Positions 8,285-16,881 of a stretch of DNA of 64,000 nt are shown in pieces (the first letter of the stretch is position 1; the number at the start of each line of letters is the position of its first letter). This DNA is from Candidatus Oscillochloris fontis. GTDB taxonomy: Bacteria; Chloroflexota; Chloroflexia; Chloroflexales; Chloroflexaceae. The position numbers and the translations under genes are program-made. The notes under the pieces are model-generated. The model worked only from the letters and a program-made list of their open reading frames with translations, made no database searches and had not been told where the DNA came from. The stretch is from NCBI RefSeq assembly GCF_004138135.1, contig NZ_RYFD01000007.1, positions 1 through 64,000 on the forward strand, written 5' to 3'.

Positions 8285-8376
8285 CGTAAGTGTTCACGAT
8301 TGGGGTAAAAAACCTTCGCGCCTTCGCGTCTTCGCGTGAACAATAACGTTTCTCTTCCCCCAAGTGTGAACGTAAC
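8285..8376 (-). repeat. PE-A element, inverted neighbour of the complete copy
   Basis: GTGTTCACGATTGGGGTAAA at the left and AAGTGTGAACGTAAC at the right bound a CTTCGCGCCTTCGCGTC core. This is a diverged, shorter PE-A in the opposite orientation. Its right terminus overlaps the left terminus of the next copy. Together they fill the 8213-8588 gap, where I see no gene. Confidence 0.7.
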
Positions 8377-8506
8377 TGTTCACACTTCTCCTAGCCTCCA
8401 GGCTTTGACGCAAAGACGCCAAGGCGCAAAGCCTGCAACAACCCTTTGCGTCTTCGCGCCTTTGCGTCAATCAGAAGCTTCCTTTACCCCAAGTGTGAAC
8501 AGTTAC
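8372..8506 (+). repeat. PE-A, complete copy with 16-bp terminal inverted repeats
   Basis: GTAACTGTTCACACTT (8372-8387) is the exact reverse complement of AAGTGTGAACAGTTAC (8491-8506). Inside are TCTCCTAGCCTCCAGG, the arm GACGCAAAGACGCC, the loop, and the arm CTTTGCGTCTTCGCGCC. This 135-bp copy is the reference for defining the others. An extra half-terminus, GTGTGAACAGTTAC, follows at 8507-8520. There is no ORF for a transposase. Confidence 0.85.
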
Positions 8507-8588
8507 GTGTGAACAGTTACGTGCCAACCCCTCCAACATGCGCTACTATACGGGTGTGTAGTCCACCAACAAGCACAACGAGGTGATT

Positions 8589-9344
8589 ATGCCCATCATT
8601 GACCTCTCGGCGACAATTCGGAGTAGCCCGCCCGGTACGATGGAGGCGGTGCGGGTTGATCTCGCCAACCACGATCATGCCCTGGGGGCAGCCCAGATCC
8701 AGGCGCTCTTCCAGGTGCCCGCTGCGCTGTTGCGCAATGGCGAGGGCTGGGCCACCGACACCTTCACCCGCCTGGGCACCCACGATACCACCCACGTTGA
8801 TGCCCCCTGGCACTACAACTCGGTCATTCAGGGCCAACCCGCCCAGACGATTGATGCGTTGCCGTTGGAGTGGTTCTTCGCGCCGGGGGTGGTGCTCGAT
8901 ATGCGCCATAAGGAAGATGGCGACGCGGTGCGCGTCGAAGAGGTGCAGGCGGCGCTACAAAGCAGCGGCCACACCCTGCGCCCCGGCGACATTGTGCTGG
9001 TGCATACCGGGCGCGATGCCTTCTACGATCAACCCGATTATCTCTTCCGTGGCCCTGGGGTGACGCCCGAAGCGACCCGCTGGCTCTACGATCAGGGGGT
9101 GCGGGTGATGGGGATTGATGCCTGGGGTTGGGACGCGCCGCTGGATCGGCAGGCCCGCGCAGCCCTGACCCGCCAGGAAGCGGGGATCTTCTGGGCCGCG
9201 CACCAACTCGATCTACCCTATTGCCAGATCGAGCGTCTGGTGAATCTGGCCGCCTTGCCACCGAGTGGCTTTATGGTCGCCTGCTTCCCACTCAAAGTTG
9301 CAGGTGGTAGCGCCGGGCCGTGTCGGGCAGTGGCGATTTTGTAG
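8589..9344 (+). CDS. Cyclase-family hydrolase (KynB-like)
   Basis: A 251-residue protein of the cyclase superfamily (PF04199), which includes the metal-dependent arylformamidase KynB. The metal-binding signature is clear in RLGTHDTTHVDAPWHY (about residues 59-74), and GDIVLVHTGRD is the second conserved block. Family members hydrolyse amide or ester bonds in kynurenine and related pathways. No tryptophan-degradation gene is nearby, so the substrate is open. ATG 8589 is used because GAGG lies just upstream; a GTG two codons earlier is the alternative. PE-A repeats fill the upstream gap. Confidence 0.85.
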   Translation: MPIIDLSATIRSSPPGTMEAVRVDLANHDHALGAAQIQALFQVPAALLRNGEGWATDTFTRLGTHDTTHVDAPWHYNSVIQGQPAQTIDALPLEWFFAPGVVLDMRHKEDGDAVRVEEVQAALQSSGHTLRPGDIVLVHTGRDAFYDQPDYLFRGPGVTPEATRWLYDQGVRVMGIDAWGWDAPLDRQARAALTRQEAGIFWAAHQLDLPYCQIERLVNLAALPPSGFMVACFPLKVAGGSAGPCRAVAIL

Positions 9345-9354
9345 CAAGAAGATC

Positions 9355-9813
9355 TCATCCCAGCCACTTCTCGAAGAAGATGCTCTGTGGATCGAGCTTG
9401 TAAGCGCCAAATGGCCCCACCTCAATAAAACCCATGGTGCGATAGAGACCAATCGCCGCATCCTGCAAAACGCCGGTCTCCAAACGTAACAGATTGACTC
9501 CCTGGGCACGAGTGAAGCCCTCGATGTGGTGGAGTAAGAGGCGACTCAACCCGCGTTCGCGGTAGGCAGGGCGAATATACATCCGCTTGAGTTCGCCATA
9601 CTCACCAGCATAGATCTTGACCCCACCACATCCAGCGGCAACTCCATCCAAACGTAAGACAAAAAAGGAGACTCGCTCGGCGACAAGCGCACTTACATCC
9701 AGGCCATGGTGGCTCTCAAGCGGGTAGAGCGGAAGAAGGTAGGCATCTAACTCGCGCACTAATGCCGCCGCCTCGTGAGTATCCGGTGATTCATGACAGA
9801 TCGTGATGGCCAT
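9355..9813 (-). CDS. GNAT family N-acetyltransferase
   Basis: A 152-residue acetyl-CoA-dependent acyltransferase. The GNAT core is visible: beta-strand FFVLRLDGVAAGCGGVKI, then ELKRMYIRPAYRERGLSRLLL (motif A, the acetyl-CoA pyrophosphate loop in R-x-x-G-L form), then LLRLETGVLQDAAIGLYRTMGF. The substrate cannot be told from sequence. It is convergent with the cyclase gene and six bases downstream of the TPR gene on the same strand, so probably co-transcribed with it. Confidence 0.85.
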   Translation of the reverse strand: MAITICHESPDTHEAAALVRELDAYLLPLYPLESHHGLDVSALVAERVSFFVLRLDGVAAGCGGVKIYAGEYGELKRMYIRPAYRERGLSRLLLHHIEGFTRAQGVNLLRLETGVLQDAAIGLYRTMGFIEVGPFGAYKLDPQSIFFEKWLG

Positions 9814-9819
9814 AGTTCG

Positions 9820-10563
9820 CTATTCTTCAGCCGCAGGCGTCTCAAGGATGGTCAAAATACGCTGCACCAGCGCGGCATCACTCGGATCAAGCTGAAAGAG
9901 CAGTGCGCTACTATTGCGTACCCCCTGCCAGATCCGCAAAACGGGCTGCCGGATCTGCCAACCCTTACGTTCCAGATCCTCCAATGCCTGCTCGACATCG
10001 GTGCGTTCGCTCGCATCACCACGGGCAACCGTCGCAATCGCTTGGAGCAGCGGTTCAAATTGCTGCACCGCCGCTGCGGCCTGCTCCTCGCTCACGTCGC
10101 TGATCACCCCCGCCGCACTGAGTTGCTCAAAGATCAACTGCTGTTCCGCAATTGGCAGGGCGTCAATCGCGGCCTGTAAGCCTGCTCCGTCGCCCCGTTC
10201 GAGTGCCCCACGCACCGCCGGGGGCAAATTCGCCAAAAAGTCTGGCTCAAGCACACTCGCCACATCATTAGCGGCGAAACGGTGGCGCTCGGCAAAATCA
10301 GCCAAGCCGATCTCATCAAAGATCGTGGCCGCATGCTCCAAGTAGGGCCGCGCCAGATCGGCACGCCCCAGACGCCGTAATAACCAACCGTAATTGCCGG
10401 TCTGCGCCGCAGCACTATAGAAGTCGCCTGCGGACCAATAGAGCTTCACCGCCTGGTTGAGCAACTTGGTCGCCTCAGGCAACTGCCCCTGTTCGATCAG
10501 CGTGCGTCCACGAGTGATCAGGGCGTCTGCGTCGGCCTTGAGTTTCGGATTGATATGGGACAT
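9820..10563 (-). CDS. TPR-like helical repeat protein
   Basis: A 247-residue, all-helical protein. Residues ~8-100 fit TPR units (LITRGRTLIEQGQLPEATKL, YSAAAQTGNYGWLLRRLGRADLARPYLEHA). The second half is helical and acidic with no recognised domain. ATG 10563 is preferred over 10605 because the protein then begins MSHINPKLKADADAL at a helix start. It is probably a scaffolding protein, function unknown. It follows the small zinc-ribbon ORF by 14 bases. Confidence 0.7.
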   Translation of the reverse strand: MSHINPKLKADADALITRGRTLIEQGQLPEATKLLNQAVKLYWSAGDFYSAAAQTGNYGWLLRRLGRADLARPYLEHAATIFDEIGLADFAERHRFAANDVASVLEPDFLANLPPAVRGALERGDGAGLQAAIDALPIAEQQLIFEQLSAAGVISDVSEEQAAAAVQQFEPLLQAIATVARGDASERTDVEQALEDLERKGWQIRQPVLRIWQGVRNSSALLFQLDPSDAALVQRILTILETPAAEE

Positions 10564-10577
10564 ACACGACTCACTAT

Positions 10578-10691
10578 CTAGAGCGGCACGTTGCACCGCT
10601 GGCAAACCAAAACACCGCGCATCTGGCCGAAAGTGACCGTGCGCCTATTGCACGCAACACAGCGCCCAACGCACGCAGATACGTGAGCCAT
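10578..10691 (-). CDS. Tiny zinc-ribbon protein
   Basis: A 37-residue ORF with two CxxC pairs (CVAC and CQRC, 15 residues apart), the spacing of a zinc ribbon. Minus-strand GAAGG lies five bases before ATG 10691, a good Shine-Dalgarno. It directly precedes the TPR gene on the same strand. It is too short for most gene callers. It could be a genuine micro-protein or the remnant of a longer zinc-ribbon protein. Confidence 0.45.
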   Translation of the reverse strand: MAHVSACVGRCVACNRRTVTFGQMRGVLVCQRCNVPL

Positions 10692-10787
10692 TGAGCCTTC
10701 GCCTATCGTCAAACGTAAGTGGGGAGTATACCACGATCTGATCGGATGTACGTACAGATCTGAATAAGATCTTGCGCCAACCCGGCC

Positions 10788-11033
10788 ATGCCGATCACCC
10801 CCGATGTGATCAACGCGGCCAAGGAGGTGCTGATCCAGCGCCAGGACACCCACCTGGACAGACTAGCCGAGCGGCTGCACGAACCCCGCGTGCGGGCGGT
10901 TATCGAGCCGTTGCTGGCCAACATGGTACCTGCCGCCCTGCCCCCCGATGACATCCAGTTCGTGTTGGATCTGGGCTTGGTACGCATGGACGCAACCCAC
11001 GGCCTCGTGATCCCGCGCACGCCCACCAGGTAG
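10788..11033 (+). pseudogene. C-terminal fragment of an AAA-like ATP-binding protein
   Basis: The 81-residue translation (INAAKEVLIQRQDTHLDRL, LHEPRVRAVIEPLLANM, DDIQFVLDLGLVRMD, GLVIPRTPTR) resembles the C-terminal region of the AAA-like ATPases (P-loop NTPases of about 500 residues) common in Chloroflexi. The P-loop, Walker B and everything N-terminal are missing. An in-frame TGA lies shortly upstream and there is no good RBS. It also stops before the usual end (normally VIPREL and beyond). Best read as a decayed remnant; a short independent protein is less likely. Confidence 0.6.
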
Positions 11034-11049
11034 TTACGCCGGAGCATTA

Positions 11050-11083
11050 TGAACCGTAGGGGCGCATCGTGATGCGCATGGGT
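11050..11083. repeat. Degenerate PE-C palindrome before argD
   Basis: GTAGGGGCGCATCGTGATGCGC contains an inverted repeat, GCGCATC/GATGCGC, and the GTAGGGGCG head typical of PE-C. It is a short remnant compared with the full copies at 41709-41782 and 52807-52905. Confidence 0.5.
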
Positions 11084-11149
11084 CAAGCCCGGCAAGAACG
11101 TGTATAATCTGTGCCAATAAACTACTCGTCCCGTAAGAAAGGATCGCCC

Positions 11150-12349
11150 ATGCCAGCCGATACTGCTGCGGCCGTCATCCAGGCCGACCGCGAATATATT
11201 CTTCAGACCTACATCCGCCCCGATACGGTCATCGAGCGCGGTGAGGGGGTCTACCTCTACGATACCGAGGGCCGTGAATACCTCGACTTTGTGGCCGGCA
11301 TTGCCGTCAATGCGCTCGGCTATGGCGACCCCGACGTGACGGCGGCGATCAACCAGCAGGCCACCAAGCTCATCCATACCTCCAACCTCTTCCACAATGC
11401 CCCCGCCACCGACCTCGCCCGCATGCTCGTCACCAGTAGCGACGCCTTCGACAAGGTCTTCTTTAGCAACAGCGGAGCCGAAGCAGTAGAAGGAGCGATC
11501 AAGTTTGCGCGCCGCTATGCGCGTGAATACTACGGTGAGGGCAAAACCACCATCATCGCCTGCGACGGCGCGTTCCACGGGCGTAGCATGGGTGCGGTGG
11601 CCATCACCGCCCGCGAGAAGTACCGCGAACCCTTTATGCCGGTGATGCCGGGGGTGCGCTTTGCCAACTATAACGATGTGGCCTCCTTAGAGGCCGCCAT
11701 GGGCGCAGATGTCTGCGCCCTCTTCATCGAACCCATCCAGGGCGAAGGCGGGCTGCGCGTTGCCAGCGACGAGTTTCTGGCAGCCGCCCGCGCACTCTGC
11801 AACCAGCACCACGCCCTGTTGGTGCTTGATGAGATCCAGTGTGGAATGGGCCGCAGCGGCAGTCTCTGGGCACACCAACCAAGCGGCGTGCGCCCCGACA
11901 TGATGACCGTGGCCAAGCCACTGGCGGGGGGGATGCCCATCGGCGCAGTACTGCTCAACCAGCGTATCGCCGACACCATCCATCCCGGCGATCACGGCAC
12001 CACCTTTGGCGGCAACCCGCTTGTCACCGCCGTGGCCGGGGCGGTCTTCAACAAAATCAACACCCCCGAATTTCTCGCCCATGTGTGCGAAGTGAGCAAC
12101 TACCTCGGCGAATCACTCCAGGATCTCGCCGCTGCCATGCCCAACCAGATCCGCGAGATCCGTGGGCGTGGCCTCATGCGCGGATTCCAACTCAACGGCT
12201 CCGCCGCCGATGCCCGCACTGCGGCCCAGCACCAAGGTCTCCTCGTCGGCACCTCCGGTGAGGATGTCATTCGGCTGCTGCCTCCGCTGATCATCACCAA
12301 CGCCCATGTGGATGCGGCCCTAGAAAAGCTACGCGCCGCGTTGCAATGA
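11150..12349 (+). CDS. argD: Acetylornithine aminotransferase
   Basis: A 399-residue class-III PLP aminotransferase of normal ArgD length. It shows YLDFVAGIAVNALGY, FFSNSGAEAVEGAIKFARRY, ACDGAFHGRSMGA, LVLDEIQCGMGRSG, and the PLP lysine in VAKPLAGGMPIGA (Lys256). ArgD converts N-acetylglutamate semialdehyde to N2-acetylornithine in arginine synthesis and can also act in lysine pathways. ATG 11150 follows GAAAGGA by seven bases; the longer frame from 11111 adds 13 residues without an RBS. No other arg gene is adjacent. Confidence 0.92.
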   Translation: MPADTAAAVIQADREYILQTYIRPDTVIERGEGVYLYDTEGREYLDFVAGIAVNALGYGDPDVTAAINQQATKLIHTSNLFHNAPATDLARMLVTSSDAFDKVFFSNSGAEAVEGAIKFARRYAREYYGEGKTTIIACDGAFHGRSMGAVAITAREKYREPFMPVMPGVRFANYNDVASLEAAMGADVCALFIEPIQGEGGLRVASDEFLAAARALCNQHHALLVLDEIQCGMGRSGSLWAHQPSGVRPDMMTVAKPLAGGMPIGAVLLNQRIADTIHPGDHGTTFGGNPLVTAVAGAVFNKINTPEFLAHVCEVSNYLGESLQDLAAAMPNQIREIRGRGLMRGFQLNGSAADARTAAQHQGLLVGTSGEDVIRLLPPLIITNAHVDAALEKLRAALQ

Positions 12350-12356
12350 TAATATG

Positions 12357-12384
12357 GTAGAGACACAATATATTGCGTCTCTAC
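12357..12384. repeat. PE-D palindrome downstream of argD
   Basis: GTAGAGACACAA-TATA-TTGCGTCTCTAC is a near-perfect 12-bp-arm palindrome just past the argD stop, followed by an extra half-arm TTGCGTCTCTAC. It matches the palindrome at 54671-54702 in type. It may act as a transcript end. The rest of the gap to purA (12385-12542) shows no other feature apart from the purA RBS. Confidence 0.65.
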
Positions 12385-12542
12385 TTGCGTCTCTACCACC
12401 CTACCCCACCGATACAGATATCTGCTACAATTGCAAAGCAAGCCCCCCCGTGGCATGCTTGCAACTCGGAAATCTTCACGGCCTCCGCCAGCGTCCGACC
12501 TGTACGACGCGCCCGGAAGCCCTTCGCGTGAAAGGGACGGCC

Positions 12543-13838
12543 ATGTCTGTCGTCGCACTAATCGGCGCCCAATGGGGCGATGAAGGCAAAGGCCACCTGG
12601 TTGACCTGCTCGCTAGCAAGGCGCGCCTGGTGGTTCGCTATGGTGGCGGGAATAACGCGGGACATACGGTGGTCAACCACCTCGGTACCTTCAAACTGCA
12701 TCTCATCCCCTCAGGGATTTTTGATCCATCTACCGTCAATGTGATCGGGAGCGGCGTGGTGATCAGCCCGGAAGGACTACTCCAGGAACTTGACGATCTC
12801 AAGAGCCGGGGCATCAATACCAGTAAGCTCTTCATCAGCGAGCGCGCCCACGTGATCATGCCCTACCATATTATGTTCGACCGGTTTCAGGAAGATGCGC
12901 GGGGTGACGATAAAATCGGCACCACCGGGCGTGGGATTGGCCCCGCCTATGCCGACAAGATGAACCGCAGCGGCATCCGTATGGCTGATCTGCTCCACGA
13001 AGAGACCCTACTCAACCGCCTGCGCAGTGTGTTGGAGGAAAAGAACCGCCTGCTCACCAAACTCTACGGTGCCAAGCCGCTCTCGCTTCACGACACATAC
13101 CTGCGCTACCTCGACTTTGGCCACAAACTGGCCGATCACATCACCGATACCCATCCGATCATTATGCGCGCCTTAGAGAAGGATATGCCCATCCTGCTCG
13201 AAGGTGCCCAGGGTTGTCTGCTCGATGTGGACTATGGCACCTACCCGTATGTCACCTCCTCACCTCCCGGTGCGGCTGGGGCATGCCAGGGCGCTGGGAT
13301 CGGGCCAACCCGTGTTGACTCGGTCATCGGCGTCTATAAGGCATACACCACCCGCGTCGGTCAGGGGCCGTTTCCCACCGAACTCGCCGATGGCCCCGAT
13401 GCGGATGCACTGCGCCAGATCGGTAAGCCTTGGGCTGAAGTCGGAACAACCACCGGGCGCTTGCGGCGCGTCGGCTGGTTCGATGCGGTGATGGCGCGCT
13501 ATGCCGCCCAGGTGAATGGGATTGACACCCTGGCGATCACCAAGCTCGATGTGCTGGATGAACTCGCCAACATCAAGATCTGTGTCGGCTATAAATTGCA
13601 CGATGCAACTCTCGAATACCCACCGGCAACCACCGCCGTTCTTGATCAGGTAGAGCCGGTGTATGAAGAGATGCCGGGATGGATGAGTCCGACCAGTGAC
13701 GTGCGCCGCTTCCAGGATCTGCCAGAGGCTGCCCAAGCCTATGTCGCTCGCATCTGTCAGTTGGTCGGGGCACGCCTAGGGATCATCTCGGTCGGCCCAG
13801 ATCGCGAACAGACGATCATCGCTAGTGAGGTCTTTTAA
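12543..13838 (+). CDS. purA: Adenylosuccinate synthetase
   Basis: A 431-residue enzyme of normal length. It has the P-loop-like GAQWGDEGKG at residues 8-17, GGNNAGHTVV with the catalytic His, the IMP-binding GTTGRGIGPAY, the SSPPGAAGACQGAGIGP segment, and the GTTTGRLRRVGWFDAV region. PurA condenses IMP and aspartate using GTP in AMP synthesis. ATG 12543 is taken because AAAGGGA lies nine bases upstream and the protein then begins MSVVALIGAQWG; the 63-codon upstream extension (to 12354) includes repeat sequence and has no homology style. Confidence 0.96.
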   Translation: MSVVALIGAQWGDEGKGHLVDLLASKARLVVRYGGGNNAGHTVVNHLGTFKLHLIPSGIFDPSTVNVIGSGVVISPEGLLQELDDLKSRGINTSKLFISERAHVIMPYHIMFDRFQEDARGDDKIGTTGRGIGPAYADKMNRSGIRMADLLHEETLLNRLRSVLEEKNRLLTKLYGAKPLSLHDTYLRYLDFGHKLADHITDTHPIIMRALEKDMPILLEGAQGCLLDVDYGTYPYVTSSPPGAAGACQGAGIGPTRVDSVIGVYKAYTTRVGQGPFPTELADGPDADALRQIGKPWAEVGTTTGRLRRVGWFDAVMARYAAQVNGIDTLAITKLDVLDELANIKICVGYKLHDATLEYPPATTAVLDQVEPVYEEMPGWMSPTSDVRRFQDLPEAAQAYVARICQLVGARLGIISVGPDREQTIIASEVF

Positions 13839-13897
13839 GATCTGTCACGGTGCGGGATGCCGCGTCCATCCCGCACCCACCACCGAACGAGGCCCCG

Positions 13898-14506
13898 ATG
13901 AAGACCTCCATCCGTCCAATTATTGAGAACGTTCTCTTGGGCGTTCTCTTCACCTTCTTTACCTTGGCGGCCTTCAATACATGGCGCAGCACCGGTCAGA
14001 TCCAGATGCTCCTGCTGGCCATCCAAGAAGCTCTGCTGATCGGGTTAATCATTACCCGCCGCAACACCACCGATATCAGCCGTTCATGGCTCGACGCCGT
14101 GATCGCCCTCGCCGGAACCGCCGCCCCATTACTGCAACGCGCCGGTGGTTGGCACCACCCTCTCATGATGCAGGTGGGTATCGGGGTGCAGATCGTTGGC
14201 CTCGTCATCTCGATCATTGCGGTGGCCAGCCTGGGGCGCAGCTTCGGTATCCTGGCGGCCAACCGTGGCGTCAAGACCAATGGCCTCTATCGGCTAGTTC
14301 GCCACCCACTCTATGGTAGTTACCTCTTCAGTTACCTCGGTTTTTTGCTTGGAAATGCGAGTCTACTTAACCTATTGGTGATTATCTTCTCAATTGCATT
14401 CCAATACCTGCGCACCAAGGCGGAAGAGCAAGTACTCCTCCGTGATCCTACCTACCAAACCTATATACAAAAGGTGCGCTACCGCTTTATTCCATTTCTG
14501 ATCTAA
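13898..14506 (+). CDS. ICMT/PEMT-like membrane methyltransferase
   Basis: A 202-residue protein with about five predicted membrane segments. The C-terminal part has the isoprenylcysteine methyltransferase-type signature GLYRLVRHPLYGSYLFSYLGF followed by a hydrophobic stretch and AEEQVLLRDPTYQTYIQKV. Bacterial members methylate small-molecule or lipid acceptors that are usually unknown. ATG 13898 follows GAGG; an upstream frame from 13850 adds a Pro-rich unlikely leader. It may be co-transcribed with purA, 59 bases upstream. Confidence 0.8.
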   Translation: MKTSIRPIIENVLLGVLFTFFTLAAFNTWRSTGQIQMLLLAIQEALLIGLIITRRNTTDISRSWLDAVIALAGTAAPLLQRAGGWHHPLMMQVGIGVQIVGLVISIIAVASLGRSFGILAANRGVKTNGLYRLVRHPLYGSYLFSYLGFLLGNASLLNLLVIIFSIAFQYLRTKAEEQVLLRDPTYQTYIQKVRYRFIPFLI

Positions 14507-14531
14507 GATCTGCGATCATAGCGTAGAACCA

Positions 14532-14587
14532 AAGCATCGCCCGCCAATGTAGTTCGTGTTCCCCAAGCCACATGGTGGGCGATGCTT
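14532..14587. repeat. PE-C palindrome between ICMT-like gene and glutaredoxin
   Basis: AAGCATCGCCC (14532-14542) and its complement GGGCGATGCTT (14577-14587) flank a 34-base loop related to the loop of the copy at 41709-41782 (GCCAATGTAGTTCGTGTTCC type). It sits between convergent genes and may serve as a two-way terminator. Confidence 0.7.
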
Positions 14588-14592
14588 AATCC

Positions 14593-14838
14593 CTACAAGG
14601 TCAGCTTGGCCTGTAGTTGTGCATTCGAAGGCTCGACCAGAATCGACCCATCGGGAAAGACTATCGTCGGTACACTGCGGTTGCCCCGATTGACCTGCAT
14701 GACATAGGCGGTCGCAGCGGGATCAGACTCAATGTTCACATAGGTGTAGGCATGACCAAGCTGATCGAGTAGGCGCTGGGCACGCCGACAATCCGAGCAC
14801 CAGCGCGTTCCGTAAAAGATAATCCCCGCGTTCTCCAT
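14593..14838 (-). CDS. Glutaredoxin-like protein (mycoredoxin type)
   Basis: An 81-residue thioredoxin-fold protein with the redox motif WCSDC (about residues 13-17), the cis-Pro region SVPTIVFPDG, and the closing helix. Size and CxxC spacing match mycoredoxin/NrdH-like glutaredoxins that reduce mixed disulfides with low-molecular-weight thiols. The thiol used here is unknown. It is convergent with the ICMT-like gene. A cttccgggaag palindrome lies upstream at 14868-14882. Confidence 0.85.
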   Translation of the reverse strand: MENAGIIFYGTRWCSDCRRAQRLLDQLGHAYTYVNIESDPAATAYVMQVNRGNRSVPTIVFPDGSILVEPSNAQLQAKLTL

Positions 14839-14867
14839 CTGTTTCCTCTCTTATGTTATAGATACAC

Positions 14868-14882
14868 AGCTTCCGGGAAGCT
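14868..14882. repeat. PE-E palindrome
   Basis: AGCTTCCGGGAAGCT is a perfect short palindrome, one of at least four sites in the window sharing CTTCCGGGAAG (also 16278-16318, 24088-24120, 32875-32890). All are intergenic. Confidence 0.6.
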
Positions 14883-14969
14883 CAATTCTCATCGAGTATA
14901 CCATGCTTTTGGTGCCATTTTCAAGCATATTTTCACCATTTGCACATCTTTTGCCCATACTCATCATGT

Positions 14970-14999
14970 TTGACATCTCTATTCACGATATGCTACCAT
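14970..14999 (+). promoter_or_regulatory. Possible sigma70-type promoter for sucC
   Basis: A perfect TTGACA (14970-14975) is followed after 18 bases by TACCAT (14994-14999). It would give a leader of about 130 bases before sucC. Within 14883-15135 I see no other clear structure. Confidence 0.4.
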
Positions 15000-15135
15000 A
15001 GTGGTATCAATGTTCGCATCGTAATCGTTGTAATTCCGAGTTGATGGCAGATCGATACAAACTAGTGCCATCACAACTAAAGAGTCGTTGCGTCCGTTCG
15101 GCACAGGCCGAATGTAGAGGAGTGCGTCACTACCT

Positions 15136-16272
15136 ATGAAGCTGCACGAGTACCAGGCCCGTGACCTATTAGCCCGCTATGGCATCCCTGTGACCGGCGG
15201 CGGCGTTGCCAGCACCCCAGCGGAGGCCCGCACGATTGCCGAGCAGATCGGCGCGAAGGTAGTGATCAAGGCACAGGTGTTCGTCGGTGGGCGTGGCAAG
15301 GCAGGTGGGGTCAAACTTGCAGAGACCCCAGAGCAGGCCGAACAGGTTGCGTCCCAGATCCTGGGTATGGATATTAAAGGCTTGACGGTAGAGAAGGTGT
15401 TGGTTGCCGAGGCGATCAGCTACCAGAAGGAGATCTACCTGAGTGCCATTCTTGATCGCACCACCAAGCGGGTCATGATGATCGCCTCGTCCGAGGGTGG
15501 GGTCGAGATCGAGGAAGTAGCCAAAACCAATCCCGACGCGATCATCAAGATTGCCGCACATCCCCAACTCGGGCTGCTCGACTACCAGGCGCGTGAGTTG
15601 GCCTTTGCGATTGGGCTGAAGGATGGTAAACAGGCGCGTCAGTTTGCCCAGATCGCCAGTGCCCTCTACCGTGTCTTTGTGGAGACAGATGCTTCGCTGG
15701 CCGAGATTAACCCGCTCGTCATCCGCGATGATGGTAGCCTCCAGGCGCTCGACTCGAAAGTACTGCTTGATGACAGTGGCCTCTTCCGCCATCCCGATCT
15801 TGAGGCGCTGCGCGATTCATCCGATGAGCCGGAGGCCGAGCGACAAGCCCGTGAGTCCGAGATTACCTTCATTAAGCTCGATGGCACCATCGGCTGTATG
15901 GTCAATGGGGCTGGGTTGGCCATGGCTACCATGGATGTCGTCAAGCTCTATGGCGGCGAACCCGCCAACTTCCTCGATATTGGTGGCGGTGCCGGTAAAG
16001 ACAAGGTCAAGGCAGCCCTTCAGATCATTCTGGCTGACCCCAATGTCAAGGCGGTGATGTTCAACATCTTCGGTGGCATCACCCGCGTAGATGAGGTCGC
16101 CCGTGGTATCATCGCCGCCCTCGAAGAAGTGGATACCCAGGTACCGATGATCGCTCGCCTCACCGGCACCAACGAGGAAGAGGGCCGCCGATTGCTGGCC
16201 GAGTCGCGCCTGATCCCCGCAGCAACCTTGGCCGAAGCCGCCCAGAAGGCCGTCGCTGCGGCCCAAGCCTAA
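15136..16272 (+). CDS. sucC: Succinyl-CoA ligase (ADP-forming) beta subunit
   Basis: A 378-residue ATP-grasp protein of normal SucC length. It opens [19 protein letters not shown], has [16 protein letters not shown] in the nucleotide region, AEINPLVI near residue 195, and the C-terminal CoA-ligase lid [16 protein letters not shown] and [14 protein letters not shown]. SucC pairs with SucD to interconvert succinate and succinyl-CoA with ATP synthesis. sucD normally follows directly but here the next gene is on the opposite strand, so the alpha subunit must be encoded elsewhere. Confidence 0.95.
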   Translation: MKLHEYQARDLLARYGIPVTGGGVASTPAEARTIAEQIGAKVVIKAQVFVGGRGKAGGVKLAETPEQAEQVASQILGMDIKGLTVEKVLVAEAISYQKEIYLSAILDRTTKRVMMIASSEGGVEIEEVAKTNPDAIIKIAAHPQLGLLDYQARELAFAIGLKDGKQARQFAQIASALYRVFVETDASLAEINPLVIRDDGSLQALDSKVLLDDSGLFRHPDLEALRDSSDEPEAERQARESEITFIKLDGTIGCMVNGAGLAMATMDVVKLYGGEPANFLDIGGGAGKDKVKAALQIILADPNVKAVMFNIFGGITRVDEVARGIIAALEEVDTQVPMIARLTGTNEEEGRRLLAESRLIPAATLAEAAQKAVAAAQA

Positions 16273-16277
16273 TTGTG

Positions 16278-16318
16278 AAGCTTCCCGGAAGCTTCTAGCT
16301 TCCGGGAAGCTTCTAGCT
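16278..16318. repeat. PE-E tandem palindromes between sucC and the XRE gene
   Basis: Two overlapping copies of AAGCTTCC-GGAAGCTT type sequence (AAGCTTCCCGGAAGCTT then AGCTTCCGGGAAGCTT) fill the convergent gap. The arms could form alternative hairpins and end transcripts from both sides. Confidence 0.6.
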
Positions 16319-16321
16319 TGG

Positions 16322-16831
<510 letters not shown>

Positions 16832-16881
16832 TCATCGGTTCTGAGAGTCCGTCGATCTGTCTGTGATGTGAGAGGGCTGAC

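Noticed and set aside
12354-12542. N-terminal extension of purA
   Set aside because: The extra 63 codons come from a PE-D palindrome and leader; GDEGKG homology and the RBS fix the start at 12543.
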